In this document: one piece after another, positions 35,044 to 48,200 of the stretch
How the letters are laid out: the number at the start of each line of letters is the position of its first letter
Numbering within the stretch: position 1 is the first letter of the stretch
NCBI GenBank assembly: GCA_040386935.1
Contig: JAZKEQ010000034.1
Span: 1-64,000 of the forward strand
Source: JABMMZ01 sp040386935
GTDB lineage: Bacteria > Bacteroidota > Bacteroidia > NS11-12g > UBA955
Direction: 5' to 3'
DNA length: 64,000 bases
The notes under the pieces: generated by a model
What the model was told of the DNA's origin: nothing
The model's database searches: none
Seen by the model: the letters and a program-made list of their open reading frames with translations, nothing else
Position numbers and translations under genes: made by a program

Positions 35044-35597
35044 TAATAGCCAAATCTATGAACTTAAAACTACATTACAAAGTATTTTATTGAAATTTTC
35101 AAATAATTAAAAAATATTTACCATTATCTTGTATTTATAAAACAATAATGGATTCTATATCATCCTATTAAATTGAGGTATTAAGCAATTTTCAAAAGGC
35201 ATTATCTGTTTCACTATCCTAGATTGCTTCTGAGTATTTAACGTATTTATGAAACTCTTTACTATTGGCAGCATGCATCTAATTTTAAGAACTAATGGCT
35301 CAGGCATACCCAATACCAGAAGTGTCGTAATTGCAGCTCTTCACATTATATGACTTGATATTAAATCACAAAATCTATAAACGCTTCTTTATTGTACTCT
35401 TTCGTTGACCTCTTTTGCTTCTTACTTTTCCAATTTTGTTTGTCCAGCCGGCTAAATATCCATTTGTATTAAATTGGTTTATGGAGTGGCGGTAATAGAA
35501 TGATTCTGCTACCCCACAGAAAAAAATAGATTGAAATTAACTGCATTTACATTGATTTTTAGGCTGTATGTATCCTTATTATTATAACATCAAATTC
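35044..35597. other. gene-free stretch with decayed coding remnants
   Basis: No complete gene. On the minus strand short protein-like stretches appear between stops, notably the basic tail listed at 35375-35536 and a fragment reading ANSKEFHKYVKYSEAI near 35230-35280. This suggests old gene debris at the end of the Rhs operon. Confidence 0.5.
35375..35536 (-). pseudogene. orphan basic C-terminal tail (possible displaced Rhs tip)
   Basis: The minus strand is open for about 53 codons without a start: FFCGVAESFYYRHSINQF, then NTNGYLAGWTNKIGKVRS and KRGQRKSTIKKRL, then a stop. The Lys/Arg-rich end is like the ends of several nuclease-type toxin tips, and its place after the Rhs gene and its lipoprotein is where displaced tips accumulate in polymorphic-toxin loci. 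No core Rhs sequence is attached. This is inference. Confidence 0.35.
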
Positions 35598-36290
35598 TTA
35601 CTTATTTGGCTGATAAAAATTTCCTTTCTTGTTGTATGGATAAATCATTAATGAGTCATCTAATTTCATATTTTTTACAGATATCCAATATTTATTTATG
35701 TTTCCAAAGGATTGAAAATTACGTATTGGAATTCTCCTTTCTTTTAACGCAAAAACTTCATTAATATCTTCACCCTTTAAAACAACTGGATATATAGAGA
35801 GGGTGTTTGTGTTCGCAAAATAATTAGATTGAATGAATAAAAAACCATAGTCAGGAGAATAATTCATCTCGATTATATCATTTCTCATGAGAAAATAATA
35901 ATAAAAATTCTTTAAATCATTCACTGTAAAAGATTCGAAAGCGCTCTTACTTTTTTGCCACACAACAATAATCTTTAAGTTGGGATCATATTTATACCCA
36001 TCAATACTATCAATTACAATCAAACTTACTGAATCAAATTCAGCAAGTTTAGCTTTGAAGGAAAAAAGTTTCCCATTTCCAAATATTATGAATAAATCAT
36101 TTTCAACTAAAATTAAGTTATTTTTAAAAAGCTTATTGACAAAAGTATCATTATCTATAATTAGTTTAGATTGATTGGGATTGTGAATGAACATTTTATT
36201 TTGAATATCTGGAATGAGTTTATTCTTATAAAAAATATTGCATCCAAATAAACATACGATTAAAATTTGAATTATTATGTACTTCATCAT
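35598..36290 (-). CDS. lipoprotein downstream of Rhs gene (immunity candidate)
   Basis: A 230-residue protein with a clear lipobox (IIIQILIVCLFGCNIF, LFGC), so it is likely anchored in a membrane. The rest is soluble, rich in Asn, Lys and Phe, without a known domain. Its ATG overlaps the stop of the 4012-residue Rhs gene (ATGA, 4 bases), so it is translated together with it. In polymorphic-toxin loci the gene in this place codes for the immunity protein; that is the reason for the suggestion, not any sequence match. Confidence 0.6.
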   Translation of the reverse strand: MMKYIIIQILIVCLFGCNIFYKNKLIPDIQNKMFIHNPNQSKLIIDNDTFVNKLFKNNLILVENDLFIIFGNGKLFSFKAKLAEFDSVSLIVIDSIDGYKYDPNLKIIVVWQKSKSAFESFTVNDLKNFYYYFLMRNDIIEMNYSPDYGFLFIQSNYFANTNTLSIYPVVLKGEDINEVFALKERRIPIRNFQSFGNINKYWISVKNMKLDDSLMIYPYNKKGNFYQPNK

Positions 36291-39200
36291 GGCGGGGGTA
36301 AATTAGATGAAAATGACCTTGTATCAGTTGTTTGAGTAGTAGTAGTAGTAGTAGTAGTAGCAGATACAGTCACTTGCACACCGTTAATTCTATTGTTGGC
36401 TGGACATCCATCTGACCAACCACCTCCACGAGCACCCGTTCTTGATAATCTGAACCAACTAAACAATGATATACTTGTTGTTATTTCCGCTTCTGGATGC
36501 TCTGCTTGTAAGTCCCTTTTTGCTTGCCTTACTGCTTTGCGATTTCTGAAGCTACCTGAAATTTCTATTTTTGTAATAACTGTTTTTACAAGAGTTGTGG
36601 TAGTTGTTGTGCTATTAGTGACATTAACGACACCTCCGTATCCACTAGCCATACTATTGGTTGGTGGAATAGCTATACTCCAAGGAGCATCTGGAACTGG
36701 TGGACTTATAGTAATGCCATCACCTGCTTTTAGATTATTAATGAGTCCATTTACCATACCTTTTATTCCATCAGTGCTAACATTCCCATGCCGATGATCC
36801 ATTAATCCAGTATTTACAACAACAGGTGGATTAGGTTCAATAGGTTTATGAGTAAAAGAACGTGGGGTAAAAGAATTAGACAAAATATTGCCCGCATGTG
36901 TTTCGGCACCTCCTCCTGCATCATCACATTTAGACCAAAGTGTATTATTTAATCCCCATGATCTATTATAATCAATATTGTAAAAATGAGATCTTCTCAC
37001 AGTTCCTCCGTCGATCGAACCAGCAAATTCATATTGGCTGCATGGTTGCCCGGCAGCAATTGCAGCACTAATTCCAGCTGCAGTCGAAGGGATACCTTCG
37101 AGGCCACCACATTCAACATAACTTATTACTTTATTATTACAAAAGGAATAAGGGGTATAATCTGCATAGTTTTTAAAGAGTGGATCCTGGCTAAGAAATC
37201 TCCCTAATCTAGAATCATAAATTCTATAGGTGAACATTAAGCAGTTATCATCTCCATCAATTTCATCATCACTTTCCTGACCATTAAACCCATATTTATA
37301 CTTAGCGTTAGGGTCGGTCCAAGTACGAGTTGGCATTGGGCTACCGAAGGCATAATAATCAGAAATGGTGGTAATGTCGGGTTCAAAGTAGTCAATTGCC
37401 CCGGCACCCGGTAAAATTCGCTTAGGAATTTTCTTATCACTTACTGTTACTAAAACATTTCCCAAGTGGTTGGAAAGTTCATACTGTTTAATAGCTAATT
37501 TGCGGTAAGTATACGTAAGTGTGTCATTGCTCAAATTCACTCCGCTATCGTATAACAGGGTCTTGCGGCTATCAATCCCCAAACGACTGCTACCGTACAT
37601 GGCATGTTCGGTCACATAGAGTTTCCTAGGCCCTGAACAATTGTTTTTCATTGTTAGTTCATAATGTGCCATCTCATTACCTTGTACATCACGAAGATAA
37701 TAAGAATACTTATATGTTGCACAATTCAATGGTTTAGGTTTTACAATCTTAACTATACGATTACCACCTGCATCATAAATAAACTCCAAGTCAGGTTTAA
37801 TACTTCCTGAAGTACGGGTCACTTTCTTGATTTTGTCATATACTGTCCATTCGATATCCTGTATTTGCTCCGTATCATCGCGTTTTAAATTACCTGACTC
37901 ATCGTATCCATAATTATTCAATGTGTTCACCGTGTTGTCTTGAGCATTTGTGAATGTCCCCTGATCATCAATATCATCACTAAAGGTTCCCAATGACACC
38001 CCATCATCAACATGATAAAGCTTATTGCTAATAAGACGACCGGAACCGGTTTTTCTATTATACTTGTAATCCATATTATCCATCAAGGTAGCACCATTGC
38101 CTCTTCTGCCTACATGTGTAATATTACCCATAGCATCATATTCAAACTGTTCAAAATAGTCTAATTGAGAACCTCCTCCGCTTTGCCATGAATTCGTTGA
38201 TAAATTAATATTAAAAAAGCTTTGAGCTTCACTTAATCTATTCAATTGGTCGTACTTATACCCACCTCCCCTTACACTTGGCGTTATAGTACGCGATGAA
38301 TTATAGGTGCTAACATCAGGCATAACACTGACCATATGACCGATATTTCCGTTCCAAAGATCATATCTGGATCCCAGTAAATCACTGCTTGCTGTACTAG
38401 CTTCAAATTTCAAAGTACTACTGTATCCTTTTACATCAGCATAATCACCAACATAGTAACCTAACGAATAGCCCATCGCGTCTTTCGCAGTATACTGCCG
38501 GGTACTGCCTGCCAACCCATCCTGCCCCATATCGCGATTACTTTGCATCGTATTGCTATTTACACCCTTTATCCAACCGTGAATAGTATAGGCATAATCC
38601 ATCCCTTGTACTTTCAAGTCGCCCAATTCAGTTCTAGCCAGTAGACCATGGTTATAATAATTATACTCAGCATCATTATCCCACCATAAATCATCTCGAC
38701 TTGTATTCACCTGGGTAATTCTGTTGTCTGCATCATATTCATACTTGTGATAATACTGGTCTTTGCTGCCTACATTGTAACATACTTTATTGACCTTGCC
38801 ACTGACTAAATCATACTCATAAGTAATGTGCTTGATGTTTAAACCTGTTGCTAATAGTTTTGCTTCTTTTATTTCCTGCACCATATGGTCTACATTGCCA
38901 TGAATATCATAACTGTAGTGAGTGGCGCTATTATAAGTCGCACTGTTATTATCAAATACATCTTCATAAGTTATGCTGGCAACACGTTTTCGTATATTAT
39001 TCTGCACGAATACTCCCGTAGACACAAATTGTTCATCGTACCAGGTCTCCGTTACTTCAGTTCTACTACCCCCACTTATCCATGACAGGAACAATGAGTT
39101 ATCCATTTGTCTGCCAACATATTGATCATTTATTGAATTAGACTGAGCGATTTCTCCTACCTGAATAATTCTGCCCAAATCATCATACAAAGTATAGCTA

Positions 39201-42200
39201 TACGCCTTGGTTGCTTTATTATACTGTTTTGTATTTTGACTTACGGTCATTCGCCCTAACTTATCATACCAAAACAGGCTTGTAAATGTTTTATCTGTTT
39301 CCAGATTTTTAATATGACCACTAGCGCCTGCAAACACTACATGATTACGAGAACTGTAATCCATCGCCATAAGACTTGTAGATACCGGTGAACCATTATT
39401 ATTTAAAGCAGATTTATCTTCAAACACCATATTGCCATTCAAATCATAAGATCTTATTACTTTACCGCCTGCTCCTAATAAAATGCCATTTAATTTATCA
39501 TAAGCAACATAGCGAAGTAGATTTGAACTTCCTGCCGGCAGATTGGATGTCAAATCTGTTACAACAGATGTAGTCGTATTTGCTTTAAAAAACTTATTGT
39601 TATCGCAGGCAAAATACACTTCATCATAATTCATACTGATACTATTGATGCTGTAAGTACCCGGTGCGCCTGTATTTGTACCTAATGTAGATGTATTGTA
39701 AGTTGCTGTAAAGTATGCATAATTCTGATTACTGCCTCCAATATACCCTTTACCCAATTCATTGATGTATACATCGTTCCAGTCTACTGAACTTGTTGAA
39801 TTATAAGAATAATATCCCAATGAACATTGCAGATCGGTATACTTACGTGCTATTTGCGCTTTGCCTGTGGTATAAATATTGTCTGCATTCCAAACTGATA
39901 CGCCTGTAAATACTGGTGTTGTAGAAGTTGTTACTAATTGTGCTTTATTAACCGTCCAAATATTGCCCATTGTATTGGTATAAATGGTCGTCCCATTTTC
40001 GCCAACAGTCAAACCTAGCCCATTTTTCTTATTAACATGCACAGCATTCAATGCATATGGCATTTTATAACACTTATACCAACTACTTGACAAATACTTT
40101 GTAGTAAATCCATATTGACCATAGACAACAAGATTGCCTCCAATATCTGATACCCCATTTAATATCTCACCTGACACATTAGGAATGCTTAAAACAGATA
40201 CTGCTGAGGCTATAGTGGTTTGCAATAAAGTTAATTTCTGTCCTACTATACTAAACTTCGTATTACTTGAATTATAACATACATCATTCAAATTGTAAGC
40301 TGTATAACTATTAGGAAGAGTTATACCACTACCTGTACATTTTAACAGTACCCCATTATTACCTGCAACAATACCATCAGTTGTGGAAGAAAATGCACAG
40401 CTATTAAGTTGCAAGGCTGTACCTGTATTAATCATCTGCCAGGTACTTCCACCATCAGTTGATTTCAATAATGTTCCATCGTCACCTGTAGCATATACTG
40501 TATTAGTTGTTGTACCTGAAGTTGTAGGCACCTCAAAAACATCTCTCAACTTTAGGGGATTTGTGTTGGCTGAATTATTTGACCACGTATTTGACCCGGT
40601 ATTAAATTTTGCATTGGCGCCCAAAGCTCCTACCGCTATTATACTTGAATTGTCTTTATACAATGCCAAGCCTGTTTCTGTTAAACTATTAGAACCAAGT
40701 ATAGCCATGGTTGATGTCCAGGTTGAATTGGTTTTGTATAGCACACTGTTAGAACTAACATTAAGTGCATACAAATCGCCACTACTTCCATAAAAAGCAA
40801 AATCAGCATAAGTAGCCCCTGAGTGAGAAATATCTGTAAAACTATAAGACCCTGAATATATACAGTTGTATATTTTTCCTGTATTGGTTAGAACTGCGCC
40901 TTTATTGGTTGATGCAAATTTGATTCCACTGTACCCGGTTACCCCACTAATAGTGCCAAAAACAGCATACTTCACTTTATCTCCTATAATTTCTGCCTTC
41001 AACAACTCATTTGTTCCTGAAGATGCCAAATAAATTTCTGAAATACTTAACGCACTGACCCCTGCAAAATTCTGACTTGTATTGGCCTGATTGATTTTTT
41101 TCTGCACCAATTTACCATTGCTGATATTTGCAAAATCGATATAAGCCAGCAAGCCATTATCACCCGCAGCATACCCCTTGCCATTGCTTAAATCATAAAT
41201 TGAAATATCATTATATGATCCAATTATAGAAACAACCGTCCATGTATTACCCCCATTAACCGTAGCATACAATTTCCCATTATTGGCGAGTGCTATGCCT
41301 TGTGAGGTAGTTTTGAAATACAATCTTTTAAAATTGACGACTGTGCCTGTTGCAATTTGCAGCCAGTTAACACCCCCATCACTGGTTTTGAAAACTCCTC
41401 CATTTACTCCAGCAGCAAAACCATCATTGCTATTAATCATATAAACAGCATTCAAATCAGTCGCTCTGGTATTTGTTTTAATACCTAAATCTGTCCATAT
41501 TGCTGAAGACCAAACATTTGAATTAACAAAAATTCTATTGATATCACTTGAAGCAGCCGGCATTGTCACCGCAATAAGCATTTTATCATAAGATGGTGTT
41601 CCGCCATATATATCAGGTGTTATGCTCAACACATTCATTCCACTGGTAATATTTGTATTGATATTTGTAAATGTCCATGAAGAACTGAAAGTACATTTGA
41701 TTACCCGACCTTCATCTCCTACAATAATGCCATTAGAAGCATCCTTAAAATACAGGTCATTTAATTTTTTAAAATCATAATCTGTAATTTTAACGAGAAC
41801 AATATTCCAGTTAATGCCACCATTTGTTGTTTGCAGGAATAATCCATCATCACCCACAGCAAATCCGTCATTTGAATTAACCATTTGAACCTTGTTTACA
41901 TCTGCTGTTCTAGGATCAATTTGAATCCAATTCAAACCACCATCAATTGTTTTGTAAATATAACCGTAACCTGTTGCATCTTTACCTACGCAAAATCCTT
42001 TATTGCCATCAACAAATTGGATATCAGTAATTGTAACACCTCCTGGTATTCCAGCACTATTATCCACTTGCCATACATCTATTTTGTCATTATCAGGTAC
42101 GCTTTGTCGTTTTAACTGATTGAGGCTGTTATATTCATAATTGGTTTTAAGATAATGTTCATTGAAAACGGTTTGTGTTTTTGCGGCTCTGTCTTCTTTT

Positions 42201-45200
42201 ATCATATCTCCATAAGTGGCCAAATCTATCAGCTGCACTCCTTCAGGAGGAACAGTTGCCACCAAATTTCCTGCTTGATCATAATAATAAAGAGTGTAAT
42301 GGTAATCCTTTGTTGGTATTGTTGCATCAAAAGTTTCTGTTAATGAAAGACATTTAGAATAATAAGCTATTCTGAAATCAGTTGTCATAGCAAGTATCTG
42401 ATCATCATACCTTTTCTTCGCATTATAAATTGCCTGATTCGTTTTAAATACTTCACAAGGATCATCGAATTCAGCATATACCGGAGATAGACTATCTTGA
42501 ACACAAAAAGTACGTTTTTTATATTCCCTTTCATTTGTCTCAGTTTCAAACGAGCTGAACATAGGACTCATTAGTTCACTATTCTGCTCACACCATTCCT
42601 CAACAGTCAACATATTAGGCCCATAATTGTTTCTAACATACCATGAATAGCCAATATAACAATCGCATAATTCAGGATCATAAGCAGGTGGTTCAAAAGG
42701 CGGTACATATCCCGATTGTTTTGCTGCTTCTGCCAGATAAATATATGTCTCATAATAATTAGGCCAACAATCATTATTAACACAGCCTTGAGCTTGAAAC
42801 TCCGCAAATGACATCGCAGGATTTGGGAAAAGTTGTAAATACGTATGGCTATTATATGCCCCTGTAAGATATAGTGCATATCTTAAGTAACATTTACAAT
42901 CAATAGTATCATCATATGGCGGCATTGGATCAACTGGACTTCCGGGAGTAAGACTGTTAAATAAATTTACAGCATTATCAGCAATCTGCCAGTAATTGTA
43001 GCCAAAATGTTCACAATCATCTCCAGTAGGATCTGTTGATTCAGCGCAATCGGATGCATAAACACTTAAAGTTTTAGGAGGGAAAGGAAAGGGTGGAGGA
43101 TTTAGCTTAAAAGTTTTAATATAATTAATATAATTATCTAGACAATCACAATCAAACCCAGATGTCAATGGTTCAATGGTAATTTGATCTGTAGGGTTAT
43201 TCAAATTATATTCAAATACAGCACTGTAATAAAGAATATACTTTGGACACAACTCTGTAGTGGCTTTACACTTATTAACCATATAAGTCTGATATGAAGC
43301 TGGTGGTATAGTAGTACTTGTATATGATTTTAAATAGTTAATATAAGATCCTAAACAATTACAATCAACATCTTCCATATCCACAACCGGAACCGTGAGA
43401 TGACTAGGATTATTTCCATATACATTTGAATTGTATAAAATTGTAGCTTCAAAAGTGGCTTTTGCATTTTCTGCACATGGGTCAGGATCCGGACCTTTAT
43501 ACTGAGGTTTTCCACAATAACAAGAGCGAATTGGAATACAAGAAGTATACCCCCCTACCTCTTCCTGTTCTCCATTAGCAAAATTTGCAAGCATTTTAAA
43601 ATGGTATGTTTTAGTTCCATTCTGAAAACTCTGGTCGGCAAAAAGCTGTTCAATTGAGATGATATTGCTAAAATCCCTTGGCCCTGTAATAGGTTCAACA
43701 TCTGTTGGGAGATGAAATAGATGAAGGTTACAGGTATTAAAAGGTATTGGTGCAGATGATGTCGCATATACATTTATTTCTGCTGTTAATCCTGAAGTAT
43801 TCGCAGTTATATTTTCAAATTGTGTATGATCGCCTGCTCCAATATATGACTCCAATAGGTCTGTATATCTAATATTTTCAGATAGATTTTGTGGTGTGAT
43901 AGAAGTTGTAAAAATATCATTTAATAATAACTCAAGATCTCTTGCTGCCTGATGCTCCTTGGTTTCACAATCAAGTGGAATAGGTTCATAGCAAGAAGCC
44001 ATTTTACCTTCAGAAATAGTTCCTCTTATAATCACCTTTTGCAATGGGGCACTTACAGTTGGTTCATACCAAGCCGTTATATAGAATCCATGTTGTGTAT
44101 TAGAAGGATCAAGTTCAAGATTTGTAAAATATTTAATCTTATATAGATCAGCTACAGCAAAAGAAGGATTAAAACTAGTAAATGAAATAGTTATTTTGTT
44201 TGCATAAGAAGACACATCGTATATTTCAAAATCTGCAACAGAAGATGACGGTTGTTTCCACCTTAAATCACTGCTGGCTGACCCTGGTATAGTATTTCTA
44301 ATAAATCTATTGAGGAATGTATTGTAACCTGTTTCAAGGTTTATTGCAGATGTACTCGTCATTTGCCCACCATTTGCCAGTGAGCTCATCAGATTGATTA
44401 ATCGTGATCCAAAATCAGTTGATTTGCATTGATCGTAGAACTTGCATGTTCCTAAAGGTAGACAAGTTGCCCCTATAACTTTCACCAAAATATCAGGGGT
44501 AGATGGATTGGCGTCATCATCCAACAATGCATTTATAGAGAATCCATATGTACCGGTATAGGTGTTCAATATACCAACTTTAATATTTGTAAAATCCTTA
44601 ACCATACTCCATGTATAAGATGAAGATGGCAATTGGAGATACATTGAACATGGTGATAAAACACTGCTACCATCGACAAATGTTATTTCAAGTTTCCGAG
44701 GGTTTATACCGCTTATTGTTGGTGTATAAGTGTATTCAACATATCCCGAACCTGATACCGAACCAGTAACACCTTCATATAATAAATTTGTAAATGCATA
44801 ATGTGTATTTAATGCATTAGAAGTCAACAAACCTCCACTTGACGCCAAAGAATGCAACCAAAATGCTAAATCAGCTTCAGCAGGGCAAATACCTGTTTTA
44901 TAAAAGGTATTAAACTTTGCCTTTTCTTCATCACCTTTTATTGGATGCTCTCCAATACTAAAACGCATTTTTTTGTCCTTATAAAGTATGAATGTATTAT
45001 AATTACAGGGCTGTACATCGTTATCAAAAGGTGCTGAACCCCAATACCTCACAAAAGCAGACTCGAATGGATTAAATTGTTCTGAACCTATGCACCCATT
45101 ATATCCCTTACCACACGAAGATTCTCCTGTACTTATAGCAAAATTATCAGCTGCAATCTTTAATATTTTTTGTTTTGCTGAATAATAATACGATTTATAT

Positions 45201-48200
45201 TGTTCCCACATTTTGTCGTTCTGAGGAGTTGAACCCGAACCAAATGAAATACAACCTGAACTTATTCCTCCAACAGTTCCATAATATGATGGGCACAAAA
45301 TAACTTTTGCAGCCATCTCTTTCATAGAAAATCCACTGATAAGAAAATCATCCAGTTCATTTTTCATGTCATTATATTGTGCAATTCCATCAGCAACTTC
45401 ATTGAAATATGGATCTGAATCAAGAATTGCATATTGATTCCCTGCATCTATCCATCCATTTGTTACTGCAGTAGAATACGACTCAACAAATTGCACATCA
45501 GCATCAAAGTTTTCACTACTTTTTACTGCATTTCCAGATGTATCCATGGTATTTAAAATACACCACTTATAATAACAATATTCAGGATGGTATTTAACAA
45601 GAGATTGTGCCCAACTTTCTTGCCAGTATGTTACAAAATCTTTAGGATTACTTAAATTCTCAGGATAGGTATATTTCAAATTATTGACTGTAATAATGGA
45701 TGTGGTTGCAGGAAAATAACCACCACCTTGCAGAGGAATAACAGGAATCTTACTTCTTGTATATCCATCCTTTTCAAAATACCCATCCGACTCACTTCCG
45801 TTTCTTCTTAAATACTTTGGATTTTTCCAATAAGCTGCATTAGGATCTGTACTTGCTAAACCATCGGGTAAATTATTGTTAAAATTTAGAATACTTAATG
45901 GGAAACGATCTGCATTAAAGCCTGTCAATTCAAGACTATCATACCACTCAGCATACTGACCACCCGGCATCATATCAGCCAACATTGTTTCGTATGCTTG
46001 CTCGCAAATTGAAGGTGATTTACATTGTTCTAAACATTCATTGTATTGATTCAACCAATCTTCATAAGTACCTTTTCCTGTCAAAACAAAATTATCGGAT
46101 GCGCCAAGACTTTCAATACAAGACACACAATCATCTTCGCAAGAAATACCCTCTAGCTTCACTTGTTCTTCCTCTAATATTGTTTCATAGCTTTTAAAAC
46201 ATGTATTATTAGTTGCATCAAGATATTGAGTGAGATAATAATCATAAGCTTCTTTATTAACTGTCAAAACTTTTGAAATCTGATAATTCCCTAATTCCAT
46301 GTTAGTTATAGTAAACGAAGCCGGGGCATTCCCTGATGGAACAAATACTATCTCATTACAAGCATTATTAAGTGTCAAACTTCCTACTCTTACAACATTA
46401 CTGTAGATTAAAACTCCACATTCATCTCTAATCTTCAACTCCAGGTCGTAAACACAATCAAAACAAATGCTTTCTAACAAACAGGGATCTGTAAATGTCT
46501 CCGGAGTCAAATCATAATCAAAAGTATGATTTAACCCTGGTGTTGACACAAGATATTGAGTATTAAAAATTAACGATGTTTCTGCAATATCAGGAAGGTT
46601 TAGCAAACTTGACTCATCGGGATTTTTCGCAAATAAATCTGCATTTAATGTTGTTTGTGCAGTTGTTGAACTCTCAATGTATCGAACATTGCCCGGAGTA
46701 TTTCCGCTCAGCGCTGTAGCGATTACATGTCCTTCCTGATCAAGGTATGAAATACTGACCTGTCCATTAGGATCTATCACTACATTTTTTTTATAGTGTC
46801 TCACATAACCAACTTCAGACCCAAATAATCTATCCAGTTCTTCTTGAACTGGTCTACCATAGTAATATTTAGTTTCTTTTCCTCCCCCTAATTGATGATC
46901 GGGTCCTACTCCTCCCATTGACCTAACTCTACCTGTATTATCAGGAGTATATTCAACCTGATTAAAAGGAAAATTCTGTGCATCCGGTAAATAACTTTGA
47001 TGATATGCTATTAAAGTATTTGCTGGAGAGTAATACTGGGAAGAGCCGCTGGTTGTTGCCATTCCATCAGCTTCAACATCACATGGTTGGCCTGTGATAT
47101 CTTTATCGAAATCATCCCTAGAGTATTTAACGCCACTCATGTTTTTATTAAAATCAGGATAATAGGTAAGGGCAGGTGATTGAGCCGGTACGGGTAAGAT
47201 ATCAATTGCTTTCCTTCCCTGAAAATCATAAATAGATTCCCCTACAATTGCTGTATCAGTCGTATTTACTTTTGTCACTGTCTGCCTGTTTCTTAATCCA
47301 CCGTCATAATAACCTACAACCTCTTTTTTCTTTCCTTCTTCAGCATATATACTGCTGTATTGCCAGTTAAAAAATGAAATGTGTCCAGTTGTGTAATAAT
47401 AAGTACTACTGCCACATGAAAGGGAGGTTAATCCTGTTCCGGCATCCGGTACACTCCAATCACCATTAATAACTGTAGTTAAACTTGTTAATTTTCTACC
47501 AACGCCCCTCAACCTATAAATAACATAACCCCGTTCATAAATTAAATTAAGTTTATACGTTAAATCTTTTGTTGTAATTCTTGAGCTGTTATATTTAAAA
47601 TTATACTCAATTGCAGATGCTGCAATGGTTGATGCAAGACTTGTATTTGAATAATCATCCACATAAGTCCATTCCAGTTCATACTCCTCTGCTCCACTTA
47701 TTGGCGACCAGCTTAAATTCAATTCATCCATTTCACCATCACCATTCAAATCAGAAGCAGAACCACTTACACAACTTGTAGAAGTTGAAGTAAAATTCCA
47801 ATAACGCTCAATATTAACACCATAGGAGATCACCAAATTATCTTCCGGATTTGTCACCGGGACACCTGTTACAGCATTAGTTACTTGTAGTATTGTAACC
47901 TGCATTCTATGCGCTCCCGAAAAATTATAAGTTGCATAATCTTTATAAGCGACACCTGCTGTTGGATCATACTCTACAAATAATGTCTTAGTTGTTGTGA
48001 AAAAAGTTTTATTATTATCCCAATAATCTATTTTTAATTGAACATTATAATGATATATATTGGATACCAACGTAGCATACTGATGATTTACAGCCAATTT
48101 TACATAATCAGTCACCTTATTGTTCACAAAACCTGATGTAACTGGCAAACTTGCATATTGGTCATCCTGAACATTGCCCCCGACAGTTCCTGCAATTACT

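Noticed and set aside
40383..40793. 136-residue plus-strand frame inside the Rhs gene
   Set aside because: Antisense shadow of the YCF48-like repeats, with no start context.
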